Origin: Dermacentor variabilis
Taxonomy: Eukaryota; Arthropoda; Arachnida; Ixodida; Ixodidae
Length of the DNA: 64,000 nt
Assembly (NCBI RefSeq): GCF_050947875.1
Contig: NC_134569.1
Span: 202,254,627-202,318,626, forward strand
Direction of reading: 5' to 3'
In this document: positions 32,144-43,910 of the stretch, in pieces
Position numbering within the stretch: position 1 is the stretch's first letter
Layout: every line of letters starts with the position of its first letter
The notes under the pieces: model-generated
Databases searched by the model: none
What the model saw: the letters and a program-made list of their open reading frames with translations, nothing else
What the model was told of the DNA's origin: nothing
Translations under genes and position numbers: made by a program

Positions 32144-32220
32144 GAAACTCCATAAACCCCTTCCCGTGATGCAGAATCCGGTGGCGCACCGCACCAAGAC
32201 TGCTGCCGCGACGAAAGAGG

Positions 32221-34378
32221 AATGTGATAGGCAGGGTCAAGTGCATTGATCATAGATTAGTCAGCGCTAGGATTCACCTCAATTTGAAGAGAGAAAGAGC
32301 AAAATTGGTAAAGAAAAAGCAGGTCAGCCTAGAGGCAGTAAAAGTAAAAGCAGAGAAATTCAGGCTGGTACTTCCAAACAAATATGCAGCCTTCGAACAG
32401 AGAGATGATGATGGCATAGAGCTACTGAATGAAACCGTTACTAGGTTGGCCTCAGAGGCAGCAATTGAAGTGGGAGGCAAGGCACCAAGGCAACCAGTAG
32501 GCAAGCTCTCCCAAGTAACAAAAGATCTCATAAAGAAACGAGAAAAAATGAAACTCAAGAGATAAGATAGAATTCGTGGAACTGTCAAAACTGATTAACA
32601 AGGCGAAAATAAGTGATATTCGAAACTATAACGTGAGAAAAACTGAATAATCCGTAAAAAATGGACGCAGCCTGAAATCAGTGAGAAAGAAACTTGACAT
32701 AGGACAAACCAAGATGTATGCACTGAAAGATAAGCAGGTTAATATCATCAGCGATCTCGAAGATATAGTAAGAGGAGCGGAAGAATTTTATACTGGCCTG
32801 TACAGTACCCAGAGGAGTCAGGATACGTTAATTAGAAACAGCAAGGAACAGGATATAGAAACTCCTCCTATAACTAGGGACGAGGTCAGAAGGGCCTTAC
32901 AAGACATGAAACGAGGAGCGCGGCAGGAGAAGATGAAATAAGTCGATTTATACAAAGATGGAAGAGAAGTAATGCTTGGAAAACTGGCGGCTCTTCATAG
33001 GAAGTGTCTATTGACTGCAAGGGTACCAGAAAACTGGAAGAATGCAAACAATATAATAATCCAAAAAAGGAAGACGTTAAAGAATTGAAAATTTATCTGC
33101 CCCCCTCATTAGTATTCTATAAAATATTTACAAAAATAACCTCCAATAGAGTACGGGCAACACTGGACTTTAGTCAAGCAAGGGGACAGGCTGGCTTCAG
33201 GAAGGGATACTCTGCAATGGATCATATCCATGTCATTAACCAGCTTATAGGGAAATCTGCAGAGTACAATAAGCCTCTCTATATGGCCTTCGTAGATTAC
33301 GAAAAGGCATTTGAAGCAGTAGAGATACCAACAGTCATAGCGGCATTACGTAATGAAGGAGTACAGAACGCTTACGTAAATACCTTGGAAGATAATTACA
33401 GAGGTTCTACAGCTACCTTAATTCTACACAAGAAAAACAGGAAGGTACCCATAAAAAAAAGGGGTCAGACAGGGACAAACATTCTCTGCAATGCTATCCA
33501 CTGCGTGCTTGGCAGAAGTATTCAAGCTTTTAGCTGGGAAGGATTAGGAGCAAACATCGACGATGAATATCTCAGCAACCTTCGATTTGCCGATGGCATT
33601 GTTCTATTCCGCAGCAATGCAGACGAGTTGCAACAAATGATTGAAGACCTTAACAGAGAGAGTGTAAAAGTGGGGCTGAAGATTATTATGCAGAACACGA
33701 AGATAATTATGAGTAACGGGCAAAAGAACAAGAGTTCAGGATCGCCAGTGTGCTTGTAGAGTCTGTGAAGGAGTACCTTTACCTAGGTCAATTAATCACA
33801 GGGTACCCTGATCATGATAGGGAAATTCACAGAAGAATAAGAATGGGTTCGATCGCACACGGCAGACATTGTCAGCACATGACTGGAAGCTTACCATTAT
33901 CATTGAAAAGGAAGTTGAACAACCAGTGCATTTTACCAGTGCTGACATACCGGGCAGAAACTTGGAGACTGACACAAAAGCTTGAGAACAAGGACCGCGC
34001 GAAGAGCGATGGAAGAAAGATTGCTAGGCATAACGTTAAGAGACAGAAAAAGAGCGGTTTGGATCAGAGAGCAAACGGGTATAGACGATATTCTAATTGA
34101 CATCAAGGGGAAAAAATTGAGCTGGGCAGGTCGTGTAAACCTCCGATTAGAGAACCATTCGACCATTAGGGTTACAGAATGGGTACCAAGAGAAGGGAAA
34201 CGCAATCGAGGACGACAGAAGACTAGGTGGAGCGATGAAATTAGGAAATTCGCGGGCGCTAGTAGGAATCGGTTGGCGCAAGGCAGGGGAAATTAGAGAT
34301 CGCAGGAAGAGGCCTTTGTCTTGCAGTGGACATAACACAGGCTGATTATGATGAAGAAGAAGAAGGTGATGATGATGT
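32221..34378 (+). mobile_element. Decayed RTE LINE of a second subfamily (RTE-C)
   Basis: Starts at the end of the endonuclease ([20 protein letters not shown], the SDHR block), then linker VGKLSQVTKDLIKKREK, RSLKSVRKKLDIGQTKMYALKDK, RT blocks RATLDFSQARGQAGFRKGYSAMDHIHVINQ, FVDYEKAFEAVE, and LSNLRFADGIVLF at 33586-33597 where the catalytic second Asp is Gly, then GITLRDRKRAVWIREQTGIDDILIDIKGKKLSWAG and VTEWVPREGKRNRGRQK. It has many stops and frame changes. It ends in a GATGAAGAAG/GATGATGATG tail. It is about as diverged from RTE-A/B as a different subfamily would be. Confidence 0.85.
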
Positions 34379-35215
34379 TGCTTAATGTTCGGGAACTGTA
34401 AGGCCATAAGTCCTGAGGCTGTCTGTCGACTAGTCCATGAAATCGTCTGCGGAAAGTATATTGACTTTGTAGGCACATGACAATAAACATTAGACTTTCT
34501 ACAAAAAATTTGTAAGGGGAAGTAACCGTCTCCTTCGAGCCACAGCAGCGCCGGTTCAGTTTGTTAGTTAGCATTTGGTGGGGCGTTACGATGAAGAAAT
34601 AAACATTTAGTGGCATTTCCCTGTCTGAACATTCACATTCACGAGGCTGCTACGTGACACGAACTCGTGCCCGTACTACTGTAGATCACCCCAAATTCAA
34701 ATGCTCGAAGGTGCGTCTCCTCTTAGAGCTTACCTGGTCAATAGCGTTTCAATAAGGTATGGTGGAGAGCACGTTGTTGGGCGAGTCGGTCGTAAGGTAT
34801 TGTGTTGTGCGCGCAGAGTTTCATTGCATATGCGTGGCACGGGCTCCTTTCCCAGTACAGTTTACTTCTAATAAAAGCCGTGAATTGGACCGATGAGCGT
34901 CTGTGCTCATTTGGATTACCGGGGGGTAACCAGAGCCGGCTATCTATTTGAAGCCGTGTTCTTCTCCAGCTGAGGCGGACACTCAACGAGAAAGCCACGG
35001 CTGCGGTAAATATATGAATTTTTACTGAATAAATGTTTATTAGACAGTGAGTGTTGCCGAGTAAAGAAGGTAATTGATCAGTTACAATACTTCCAAAAAT
35101 GTAGTTGATTACAAATAGTTACATGCAATTCTGTCTAGTACAAGTCTGGCTTCTCGCTGGGGTACGCACAGAGTCGATAGTTAACTGAAAACATAAAAAC
35201 TCGTTTCGCACTTAA
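34379..35215. other. Intervening sequence, nothing recognised
   Basis: About 840 bp without motif-bearing frames or supported repeats. Confidence 0.45.
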
Positions 35216-35912
35216 GAGGAAGCTTTAGCTCGGGCCCAACTCCGACGCGGCCTATTCAAATACATGTAAAACGCAAATGACGATTTTGATGAAATTTGTT
35301 GCATTTGAAAGAGAAAGGTAAATTCTAGTGACTGTTGGAAGCGGAATTTCGATTTAGGGCTTGAATTCTTATAAAACGATTTTCAAATATTTGACCGCTT
35401 GAAAAAAATAGAAGCACGAAGTTTACAAATTCATAGCTCTGCATCAAGAACTGATATCGCGGTTCTGTAAACGGCATCCATTAGATCATTCAAAGCGGAC
35501 AAATTCAATATGTCATTTTACATCTTACGTGAATTTGTTACGTTGGTTACAACGGTTCTGCAAAAGTTGTATTTTTCTATGAATAAATTTTTTTATATTC
35601 ATGTGTCACATATCAATTTTTTCCGCTTTAGATGTACTATTAGATGTAATTCACAGAATTGTATTATCATTTTAAATGGTTGAGTTACAGAGTTGTAAAC
35701 TTGATAGTAGTTTTCGAAAATTTCCGATTTTTGCCAATTTTTTATAAATAATTGACAATATAACTCAAAAATTCGAAACCAACAGTCACTAGATTTTAGG
35801 TTTGTCTTTTAACTGCAACAAACCTCGTCTAATTTGGTGCAGTGGTTGCCGAGAAAAACGAATTCTCCTTTTACATGTATTTAGATAGGAGCACTCGAGC
35901 TAAAGCTTCCTC
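35216..35912. mobile_element. Foldback element copy 2
   Basis: About 697 bp with terminal repeats GAGGAAGCTTTAGCTCG (35216-35232) and CGAGCTAAAGCTTCCTC (35896-35912). The inversion continues inward: ACATGTAAAA and CTAGTGACTGTTGG on the left pair with TTTTACATGT and CCAACAGTCACTAG on the right, so it is a long imperfect palindrome. Non-coding and AT-rich. A partial second copy is at 22750-23308. Confidence 0.85.
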
Positions 35913-38623
35913 GAGCCAACGATGTCTTGCCGTGTGGAGAAACTGCTATTTTGCGGACTCCTGCAAGCACGGCAAGTCCACGTAAGCCGATGTACGGTTA
36001 GCGATATAGTGGAGACGAAAATAAACTGTACCTAATACTTTATGCATACTTCTTACGTGATATAGAAAAATAAATATTAGCTTGAGAAGTTAACAACAAG
36101 AAAATGACACGCAATCCATACTTTATGCATGAACACCTAGAAAATGGAGCGCAAAAGAATCGTTAATACCACAATATTTTCTAAAACTATGGCGAAATTG
36201 CCCTGCAAGAACTCCCATAGCAACCGATAAGAACAGTCATGAGAGAAGAAGAAACGACACGCTATTCCTCTAACATTAATGGGCAGAAATCCCAATCTTC
36301 CTGCACTAACTGGTCTTAAATGATCCTGCCTCATTGGCTCATACGTTGGCGGCCGAATAGACGTCGCAACCGTTGAATGAAACCGCTCAATGTAAGCTCT
36401 AAAATAATTAGGAATTTTCCGTACGTAGAAGTGTTTCGCTGCAAAGAAATTTACGTGCTTTAGCTCTGCCATTGCTTGAGTGGTTATGGGGAACAGAAGC
36501 TCAACCCTAACGCTTTAGGGTAGGTGCACCTGGGCTCTCCAATAACGTACTATTCACTTACATCAAACCAACGGAGAACCAAAGAAGTTTGGTGGCATAT
36601 AGAACCAATGCCAGCGAATAACGGAACAGTTCGTGCTTTAGATTACCAAGCTGCGACGTAAGCCCGCGCAGTGACTGATGGCTTCGTTTCGCACGGCGCG
36701 GCGCCGCCACCGTTGTACCCCACGCCAATGAAATTTGTCTATACAACTTCTATGACAATAGTGGATAAAGTGTGAGAACCTTTAGGTCTAAGAGGCATCT
36801 ATGGACGTTTGTTTATAGCGAGTCTAACAGCTGATAAAAAGTGTAAAATTCAAGGTCTGTAATCTATAGACAGTTTTCAGACATGTGTCTGCTGACTTTC
36901 GATACAGCCATATTGATAATGTGCTCAGCCGTAAAGGACGTCTGTAGATTATAGGCATTCTGCAGGCATCCGCCGGTACGTACTCTACAGACAAAAGTCG
37001 ACAGAAAAAAGTTAGGCCAAATACCTCCGAACTAGCCTGCAAGTGTAGTGCACGGAGACGGACGCGCCACTGATGGCGGCCTTGCTAAGTACACTCCAAG
37101 AAGCAGGCAGCCGTCCGCCGTATATTTCTGCATGGTTGGTCGTGCGCCTCTGTTTGATTCACGTTCTCGTAACGAAATAAGCAACACTCCTCCTATGTGT
37201 GGTGTCGCAAAAGCTTCAAGGCCAGTTGAAGGCCAATTGTTGCATGGTGGGATGTCTCAAATACCCGCAAAGACTTGCCGGCTACACGGTTCAATCATTT
37301 TCCTAGAGGCCAAATTAGCAGCAACAGCGGCAGTAATTCGTCACGAAATTTCTTTCACACGCGTTACTTCGTCATCCCAGTGCAAGGGCTCGTAGAAATT
37401 CCCTTGCGTTTTCTCAGAATGATGACAGGCAAGTGCTTTTTATGTCTTATTATTTTGGCATGATTACATGTTATCTATAGTGGTGAGTTACGAAATGTGT
37501 TAGATAAGAGGTATCTCAGAGCAAGGATTGCTGACGAGTATCAATTTCAAGCGCAACATTCGCTTCATGTTTGCGAAGTCTTGATGCTGTCAAAGAACTT
37601 ACCACGCTGAGTGCTTGGTTTGTTTTACAGCTGTGTGCCTTTTCGCGTATGCATTTTATGCTCAATTACATTCTTTTTTGTTCTTTTTGCGTCGCAGGAG
37701 TGCAATGCTTAGGCCGCGAAGGTCTAGTTGGCCATTTAGTTTGGCCGGTTCTGCTCAACCTTTAAATACATCGTGTCGCTTCCTTCTTCCACAAGATTAA
37801 AAAAAATTATCAGATGCCGGTAAGACTTCACCTTTGTACGCTTCCAAGGAGGACACTAAGGTAAATTCCAAATGAAATAAGTGCAGTGGAAAAGGCGGTT
37901 CATCCATGTACTCAGCGGAATCTCGCCGGCGACAGCGCTAACTAGCGCTTTTATTCACCTGTTCGTGTGACGACTTCGTCGACTATTGTAGGTATTTCGG
38001 TTACTAAATTTGTTATTGATCTTCAATATTGATCAGCACATTGTATGCAAGCGTCGTACCGTGCGGAGTCCTTTGATACACAAATCCGCACCAACGATGT
38101 GTACCTATACTCAGGTGGAGAAACAGTATTGCGGCAAAAGTACAACTATAGAAAAGCAACCGAGACGTCGCATTAGTAAACAAAACGAAGCGGATGCATA
38201 ACACGAGCTTGACTTCGTATATTTGGTCTTCATTGCGCTTGTCTGCAGGACCCACCTGGCACGCATGCGGGCCATGTTCTCCCAAACAGCGGTAACATCG
38301 CGTAGAAGTCCACTCTCACAGAGGCCGCACCTTTCCTGCAGCTGTCGCAACTGAAGTAGTGGTCTGACACCCGAATAAAGAGGCAATCAAAGGCGGAACT
38401 ATTCTTGATGTAAAGCACTGCCGTCTGCTGCTTCATACCGAGCCTACTTTAGAAAGCGCCCGCTCAGTGCCCATCAGTGGCTCCTCTATAGACAGTACAC
38501 TTTGCGTTAAGATAGTCCATTTTATTTATCTATCTTAGATGCACAGGACTCATAGACAAATATTTGTACACGTTCTACAGATTGAAATGGTCTTTTCTTA
38601 AGGTAGTACGCCACAAAAAATAT
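35913..38623. other. Intervening sequence, nothing recognised
   Basis: About 2.7 kb with no gene that I can support. Short frames of 60-115 codons have no motifs. A loose set of GTCTGTA.../...TACAGAC inverted segments around 36850-36990 may be another worn foldback repeat. Confidence 0.4.
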
Positions 38624-38785
38624 TATCACGATATCATCGAGCGATGCTCAAGAGACGAGCCGCTGCGAGAACGACGATGAAGTGGGTCTCCCTTCCTTGG
38701 CGCGAGCGAGTGTCAGCCTGGCCGCCTCGCTCCAGTGTAAATAGCTTGTAAATAGCCTCTTTCGTCTGTGTCTTTCCAAACGTAG
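38624..38785 (+). repeat. 5' LTR of Gypsy-5
   Basis: Shares CATCGAGCGATGCTCAAGAG, the GTGTAAATAGC/GTAAATAGCC block and the CTTTCCA(A/C)ACGTA end with 48881-49039. The exact last base is uncertain by 1-3 nt. Confidence 0.85.
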
Positions 38786-38859
38786 CATTCTGGTGAAGGT
38801 CAGCGATCCCCGTCCTCACGACGCAACTCCGAAGTGGTCGGCACGCCGAGCATGTTACC

Positions 38860-40044
38860 ATGCCTCCCGGTGACGAGCCCGCCTCTGCAACGGCTTTGGC
38901 TTGTCCGACTGCTCCAATAGTCACGGCTGCCCCACATCATGACCCAGGTGCGTTCTCTGACCTGGAGGGACAGGATGTCGACGACTGGATCAAGCTTTAT
39001 GAACACGCCAGTGCTAATAACAGGTGGGACCCAACGACTATGCTCGCCAATGTCATCTTTAATCTCGGCGGCACCCCACGCGTGTGGCACCAAACGCATG
39101 ATGACGAGATAACCAGTTGGGACAGCTTCAAAGAAAAGCTGCGGGAACTGTTCGGCGACCCAATTGGGCGCAAGGCTGCCGCGAGAAAGGCTCTTGCGTC
39201 TCGTGTTCAGTCATCTACAGAGCCGTACGTTTCCTACATCATCGACGTCTTGGCTCTATGTCGCAAAGCTGACGATAATATGTCCGAAGCAGATAAAGTG
39301 GCACATGTGCTAAAAGGCATTGCCGACGACGCTTTCAACTTGCTTGTTTTCGGCAACGTCTTGACTATCGACGCCATTATAAAAGAATGCCGTCGCCTTG
39401 AACAAGTTAAGAGCCGTCGTAGCTCATACCACATTGCGCGGCTACCCAACACTGCTGATACGTCGACATGTGAGGGTCGACTGCGTCAGACCACCACCTG
39501 TGACGACGTCACCCGTCTTGTTCTCCGCGAACTCAAGGCCGCCTGTTCGCCAGCTTTCTCCACGACGCCTCCTGATCCGCCAGCAGCCACCATTGCGATG
39601 ATTCAGGCCGTCGTCAGACAGGAATTTGAGAACGTGGGTCTGAAGTCCGTGTGTTCCACGTCTCGACCCAGCGTTCCCCAGTTCTCTAGCGGCCTTCCTC
39701 GTCCTCGGCAGTCCTTTTCTGCCACATCTCGCCGCAACCTGTCTGAATGGCGTACCCCTTATGACAGGCCGATCTGCTTCTACTGCTGTCGGATCGGCCA
39801 CGTCGCCCGTCACTGCCGCAACCGATGGCCACCACATCCTCGGACATACGCCGCCACATATTCCCGCACGTTTGGACCTACTGTTCCATATGCCATCCGC
39901 CATGAACCCATTGCCGCTGATGCCCCTGCTCCGAACCATCGCTACAGCCGCTCGCCCACACCTCGACGCCACCAGTCTCGTTCGCCCCAACCCCGCCGCG
40001 TCTCTTCGCCGCCTGTCGCCTCCCGGACCCAGCCGAAAAACTAG
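38860..40044 (+). CDS. gag: Gag polyprotein of Gypsy-5
   Basis: An uninterrupted 394-codon frame starting ATG at 38860, about 75 nt after the LTR. The gag core runs from about residue 30 (AFSDLEGQDVDDWIKLYEHAS) through SWDSFKEKLRELFGD and YIIDVLALCRKADDNMSEADKVAHVLKGIADDAFNLL. One zinc knuckle, CX2CX4HX4C, is at C306, C309, H314 and C319, and a Ser/Pro/Arg-rich tail follows. It would assemble particles and bind element RNA in the cytoplasm. It ends AAA AAC TAG at the frameshift signal. It is clearly related to the broken gags of Gypsy-4 and Gypsy-6 and more distantly to Gypsy-1. An open gag in an element with a broken pol may still be translated. Confidence 0.92.
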   Translation: MPPGDEPASATALACPTAPIVTAAPHHDPGAFSDLEGQDVDDWIKLYEHASANNRWDPTTMLANVIFNLGGTPRVWHQTHDDEITSWDSFKEKLRELFGDPIGRKAAARKALASRVQSSTEPYVSYIIDVLALCRKADDNMSEADKVAHVLKGIADDAFNLLVFGNVLTIDAIIKECRRLEQVKSRRSSYHIARLPNTADTSTCEGRLRQTTTCDDVTRLVLRELKAACSPAFSTTPPDPPAATIAMIQAVVRQEFENVGLKSVCSTSRPSVPQFSSGLPRPRQSFSATSRRNLSEWRTPYDRPICFYCCRIGHVARHCRNRWPPHPRTYAATYSRTFGPTVPYAIRHEPIAADAPAPNHRYSRSPTPRRHQSRSPQPRRVSSPPVASRTQPKN

Positions 40045-40072
40045 GCACTGCAGCTTCTGGAGGTGAAGCTGC
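40035..40072 (+). promoter_or_regulatory. gag-pol -1 frameshift signal (Gypsy-5)
   Basis: G AAA AAC at 40035-40041 sits on the gag TAG. The A-site AAC can re-pair with AAA after slipping back; the P-site match is weaker than in a perfect heptamer. Eight nt later comes a perfect 8-bp stem GCAGCTTC (40050-40057) / GAAGCTGC (40065-40072) with a 7-nt loop. Pol is open in the -1 frame from this point through the protease. Confidence 0.8.
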
Positions 40073-42327
40073 GCTGTCGACCCTGCCCTCAAATCCTCTG
40101 CTCACGTTACCTACTAACCGCAACCTTCTTGACGTGGATGTTGACGGCTATTCTGTCACGGCACTCATCGATACAGGCGCACATCTTTGTGTTATGAGTG
40201 CTGCCTTCCGACGACAACTGAACGAGCTCCTCATCCCAGTGTCGGCACGCGTCGTCCGCGTTGCGGATGGCGGTACTGTGCCTATCATCGGCTTGTGTAC
40301 GGCACGTGTCAGCATCGCCGTTCGCCACACTCCTGTAGTATTCACCGTAATTGCTCATTGCCCCCAGGACCTTATTCTCGGCCTAGATTTTCTCTCCGCA
40401 CATTCTGCTATTATTGACTGCTCTTCCTTTACCCTTTGCCTTGAGTTGCCGATGCTCGCAGAACCTTCTGACGAATCCCACTGTCGCTTACGCTCCTCCT
40501 GCTTTCTTCACCTGCTGCCAAAGTCCATAGCCTACATTGAACTGTTGTCTTCCCCACAAGTTCGTGATGGCGAGTACGTCGTCACTCCTCTGCCCGACAT
40601 TACAATACAGTATGATCTCGCCGTGCCTCACAGTATACTTACTGTTGCTGCGAACCGCACTCGCATGCCCGTCTGTAACTTTGCATTGGCAAAGTAAATT
40701 CTACCGCAAGGTATTTCCCTTGCCACCACTGATTGTCTCGGCGACCAATACGTGGCAACGTAACGACCGATGCTTATCGCGAGCTTAGCATGCCCCTCGC
40801 GCCAGCCTCGGGCGCCGATCCCAACATACAGAAAATGGTTGCGACGGACCTGTCCTCTACGCAGGCTGAAGACCTTTGCGAAGTATTATCGTCCTACCGC
40901 GATATTTTCGACTTCGACGATCGCCCTTTAGGCCAGACGCTCACGGTCAAGCATCGGATTCTTACTGGCGATACTGCGCCTATTCACCGACGACCGTACC
41001 GAGTTTCTGCGTCGAAACGCCGAGTATTTCAAGATGAAGTGAACAAAATGGTAGATAAAAACATCATTGAGCCTTCATCGAGTCCCTGGGCGTCACCTGT
41101 GGTGTTGGTTAAGAAGAAGGACGGCACGTGGCGCTTCTGTCTAGACTACCGTCATTTGAACAACATTACTAAGAAGGACATCTACCCGCTCCCACGTATA
41201 GACGACGCCCTTGACTGCCTGCACGGTTCCAGCTATTTCTCGTCTATTGATCATCGTTCGGGTTACTGGCAAATTGCTGTTGATGATATGGACAAAGAAA
41301 AAACGCGTTCGTCACACCTGAGGCCTATGCCAATTTAAAGTAATCCCGCTTGGATTATGCAACGCCCCTGCCACCTTTGAGCGTATGATGGAGTCCTTGC
41401 TCCAAGGTTTCAAATGGTCCACATGCCTCTGCTACCCCGACGACGTCATCGTCTTCTCGCCAACGTTTGACACTCACCTTAAGCGTCTCACAACTATACC
41501 TGACGTATTTCGAAAGGCGAAGCTGCAACTTAACTCGTGCAAATGTCGTTTTGGCCACCGACAAATTACTCTTCCGGGCCATCTCGTTCACGCTTCCGGA
41601 GTGCAGCCTGATCCCGACAAAACTCGCGCTGTCCTAGAGTTTCCGGTTCCAAAGACAGCCGCAGACGTTCGATGTTTTGTAGGGCTGTGCTCGTACGTTC
41701 GCCGTTTTGTTCCAGATTTTGCGACAATTGCTAGACCCCTAACTAATCTTGTGAAGAAAGGCGTACAATTCTCGTGGGGCACTGGAGAGGCCGCCGCCTT
41801 CTCTCGTTTCGTCAGTCTTCTCACCTCACCACCCATTCTCGCCCACTTCGATCCTGATGCCGCTACAGAATTGCGTACAGATTCCAGCGGTCATGGCGTA
41901 GGTGCATTCTTAGCCCAGCGTCAGCATGGCCAGTATCGCGTTATTGCTTATGCGAAGCGCCTCCTAGCACCATCGGGGCGCAACTATTGCATTAGGGAAC
42001 GAGAATGCCTTGATGTAGTCTGGGCGGTTGCGAAGTTCCTTCCTTACCTTTACGGTCGCCCTTTTTCCGTAGTCACTGACCATCACGCTCTCTGCTGGCT
42101 CTCATCGCTAATAGATCCTACAGGTCGGCTTCGTCGATGAGTTTTGAGCCTACAAGAATTTTCATATTCCGTGGTGTATAAGTCTGGCCGCCGGCACAAA
42201 GACGCTGACAGTTTGTCGCGTTACCCTGTTGACGACTCTGACTCCTCCAATATTGCCAGTGCTTCTTAGTATTCTCTGTATCCCAGCTGCTTCATTTCGC
42301 CGACGAGCAACGCCGACGCCGTGACGC
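40045..42327 (+). pseudogene. pol: Pol: protease, RT, RNase H (Gypsy-5, left part)
   Basis: Entered from gag in the -1 frame. The protease shows ALIDTGAHLCVM and LILGLDFLS. A TAA at 40695-40697 replaces a Gln codon and the frame changes near 40750. RT then shows [53 protein letters not shown], a frame change near 41310, and LGLCNAPATFERMM; the catalytic motif is YPDD at about 41432 where YLDD/YIDD is expected. RNase H shows RTDSSGHG, RERECLDVVWAV, VTDHHALCWLSS and, after a stop at 42138-42140, DADSLSR. The coding ends at the LINE insertion within the linker before integrase. Confidence 0.88.
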
Positions 42328-42340
42328 CTACATCAGGGCA
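42328..42340 (+). repeat. Target-site duplication of the I-type LINE, left copy
   Basis: CTACATCAGGGCA, matching CTACATCAGAGCA at 47641-47653 in 12 of 13 positions. The right-hand copy is the one that continues into the integrase part of Gypsy-5. Confidence 0.8.
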
Positions 42341-42551
42341 GTTGAGTTGAGTTGAGTGGTTGTAGGCTACTGGAGGGATTAGCCTTGCAGTAGCTGCCGG
42401 CAATTGCTCCACCGTAGCGACCCTTAAAATACATAAATCATATAAATCAGACACAGACCTCACAACTACACATAGTCACTCCTAATGTCACCATGTTGAG
42501 GCCGAAACTGTGTCCTGCAGGTAATTTAAAAGAAGGCGAGAATCCTCCTTC

Positions 42552-43910
42552 CTATTTAACTGGTTCCCGCGCGGGAAAACAATGTCCTGAAGAGAACTGT
42601 GGGGAATTCGTCTTCTTGAGGGACCCGAATAACACGCTCCTTTCCGCGTTATACAGAATACAGCACATAAGGTAATGTTCTATGTCACCGCACACACCAC
42701 ACGTTGAACATAATGGAGACAACGCCGGGCCAGTCTTATAGATCCACGCAGAGGTACGAGCAGAGCCCGTGCGAATGCGGAGCAGTAAAGTGGCTTGGTT
42801 TCTTTTGAGACCCTTGGTCACACATGGCTTGTGAGGTGAGCTGCACAAAGAGGTGAAGTGGCACGACACCGCTTCTCTGAAGAGTCTCTTGTCCTCTTGA
42901 GGCACTCTTCTCAAAGGATTCCCAGACAGCGCTCTATGGACGAGGCTGTCTGCAATCTCGTTGCCTATGATACCTATGTGTGAGGGCACCCATTGGAATC
43001 TTATGGAGAAGGATTTGATATGGAGATTTTGCATCGAGCGTAGGAAGCTTAGACATAAGGTATCAGTAGGGAACCCGTGCTCTAACCTTTGAAGGGCGGA
43101 TTTTGAATCTGTAAGAATGACAACAGGTCGAGGCGTACAAAACCGTAGCTTCTTTAGAGCAGCCTCAATGGCAACGCTTTCGGCCGTTGTGGAGGGCACG
43201 ACTGCAGTGAAGCGAACCGACCAATCATACTTCAAAGAGGGAATATGAAAAGCAGCTGCACTAGATCCTCTGACCTTGTCCACAGAGCCATCAGTAAAAA
43301 TTTGAAGATGACGTGCATATTCAGTTTCAAGATGTTCCAGTACGAGCGAATGCGTTGCCGCCAAAGGAGAGCTCCCCTTAGCACGAACGTGAGGAATTGT
43401 CAACGAAAAATCGAGGCTCGGGAAAGACCAAGGTGGTTTCAACCTCTTAGTTGGACCTCTAGCATCAAGACTCAGGTAACCAAGAGTATTAAAGGCCAAG
43501 TACGCTCGGTACTCAAATCTCTTTCGAAGGATCTGTAGAAGGGCTCGCCCGGCTATCGTCTGCTTGAAGCGGCCAATTTGCATCAATAACCTTTGTGAAG
43601 CGACTAGGCTAAGAGGTCTCGATAGAGACTGATAAAGTACTGCATTGTTAGGAGCCGTCTGCGGAACGCCAAGAGCCCTCCTTAGGCCCTTTCTGTGCAA
43701 AACCTCAAGTCGTTCCAGCTGTGGTAGTGAGGGGGAAATTAAAGGGAGCTGGTACATTATTAGACTCGTCACTAGTGCATCGTGCAGCCTGATCATTGAA
43801 GAAGGGTGATTTCCCCATTGCTCACTTGCAACTCTACGGATCACATTGAGACGCGGAGATAGTGATGTCACAGTAGAGCACAGATCGTCGCCACTGTAGA
43901 CGGTAGTCAA
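42552..43910 (-). pseudogene. LINE ORF2 C-terminal half: thumb, RNase H, zinc motif
   Basis: An open 452-codon minus-strand frame. It begins at the RT thumb (RLNVIRRVASEQWGNHPSSMIRL, ALVTSLIMYQLPL), then a linker, then RNase H with IFTDGSV (first Asp), TTAESVAIEAAL (Glu), VVILTDSKSAL (Asp) and WVPSHIGIIGNEIADSLV (His/Asp). It closes with CSTCGVCGDIEHYLMCC, the zinc-binding motif found at the end of RNase-H-bearing LINE proteins. It would remove RNA from the cDNA hybrid. All visible catalytic residues are present in this part; the upstream RT frame is separate because of a frameshift near 43850. Confidence 0.88.

Noticed and set aside
39442..40092. A 216-codon minus-strand frame inside the Gypsy-5 gag
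   Set aside because: Antisense shadow of a GC-rich intact gag, with no motif and no conserved counterpart in the other gags.
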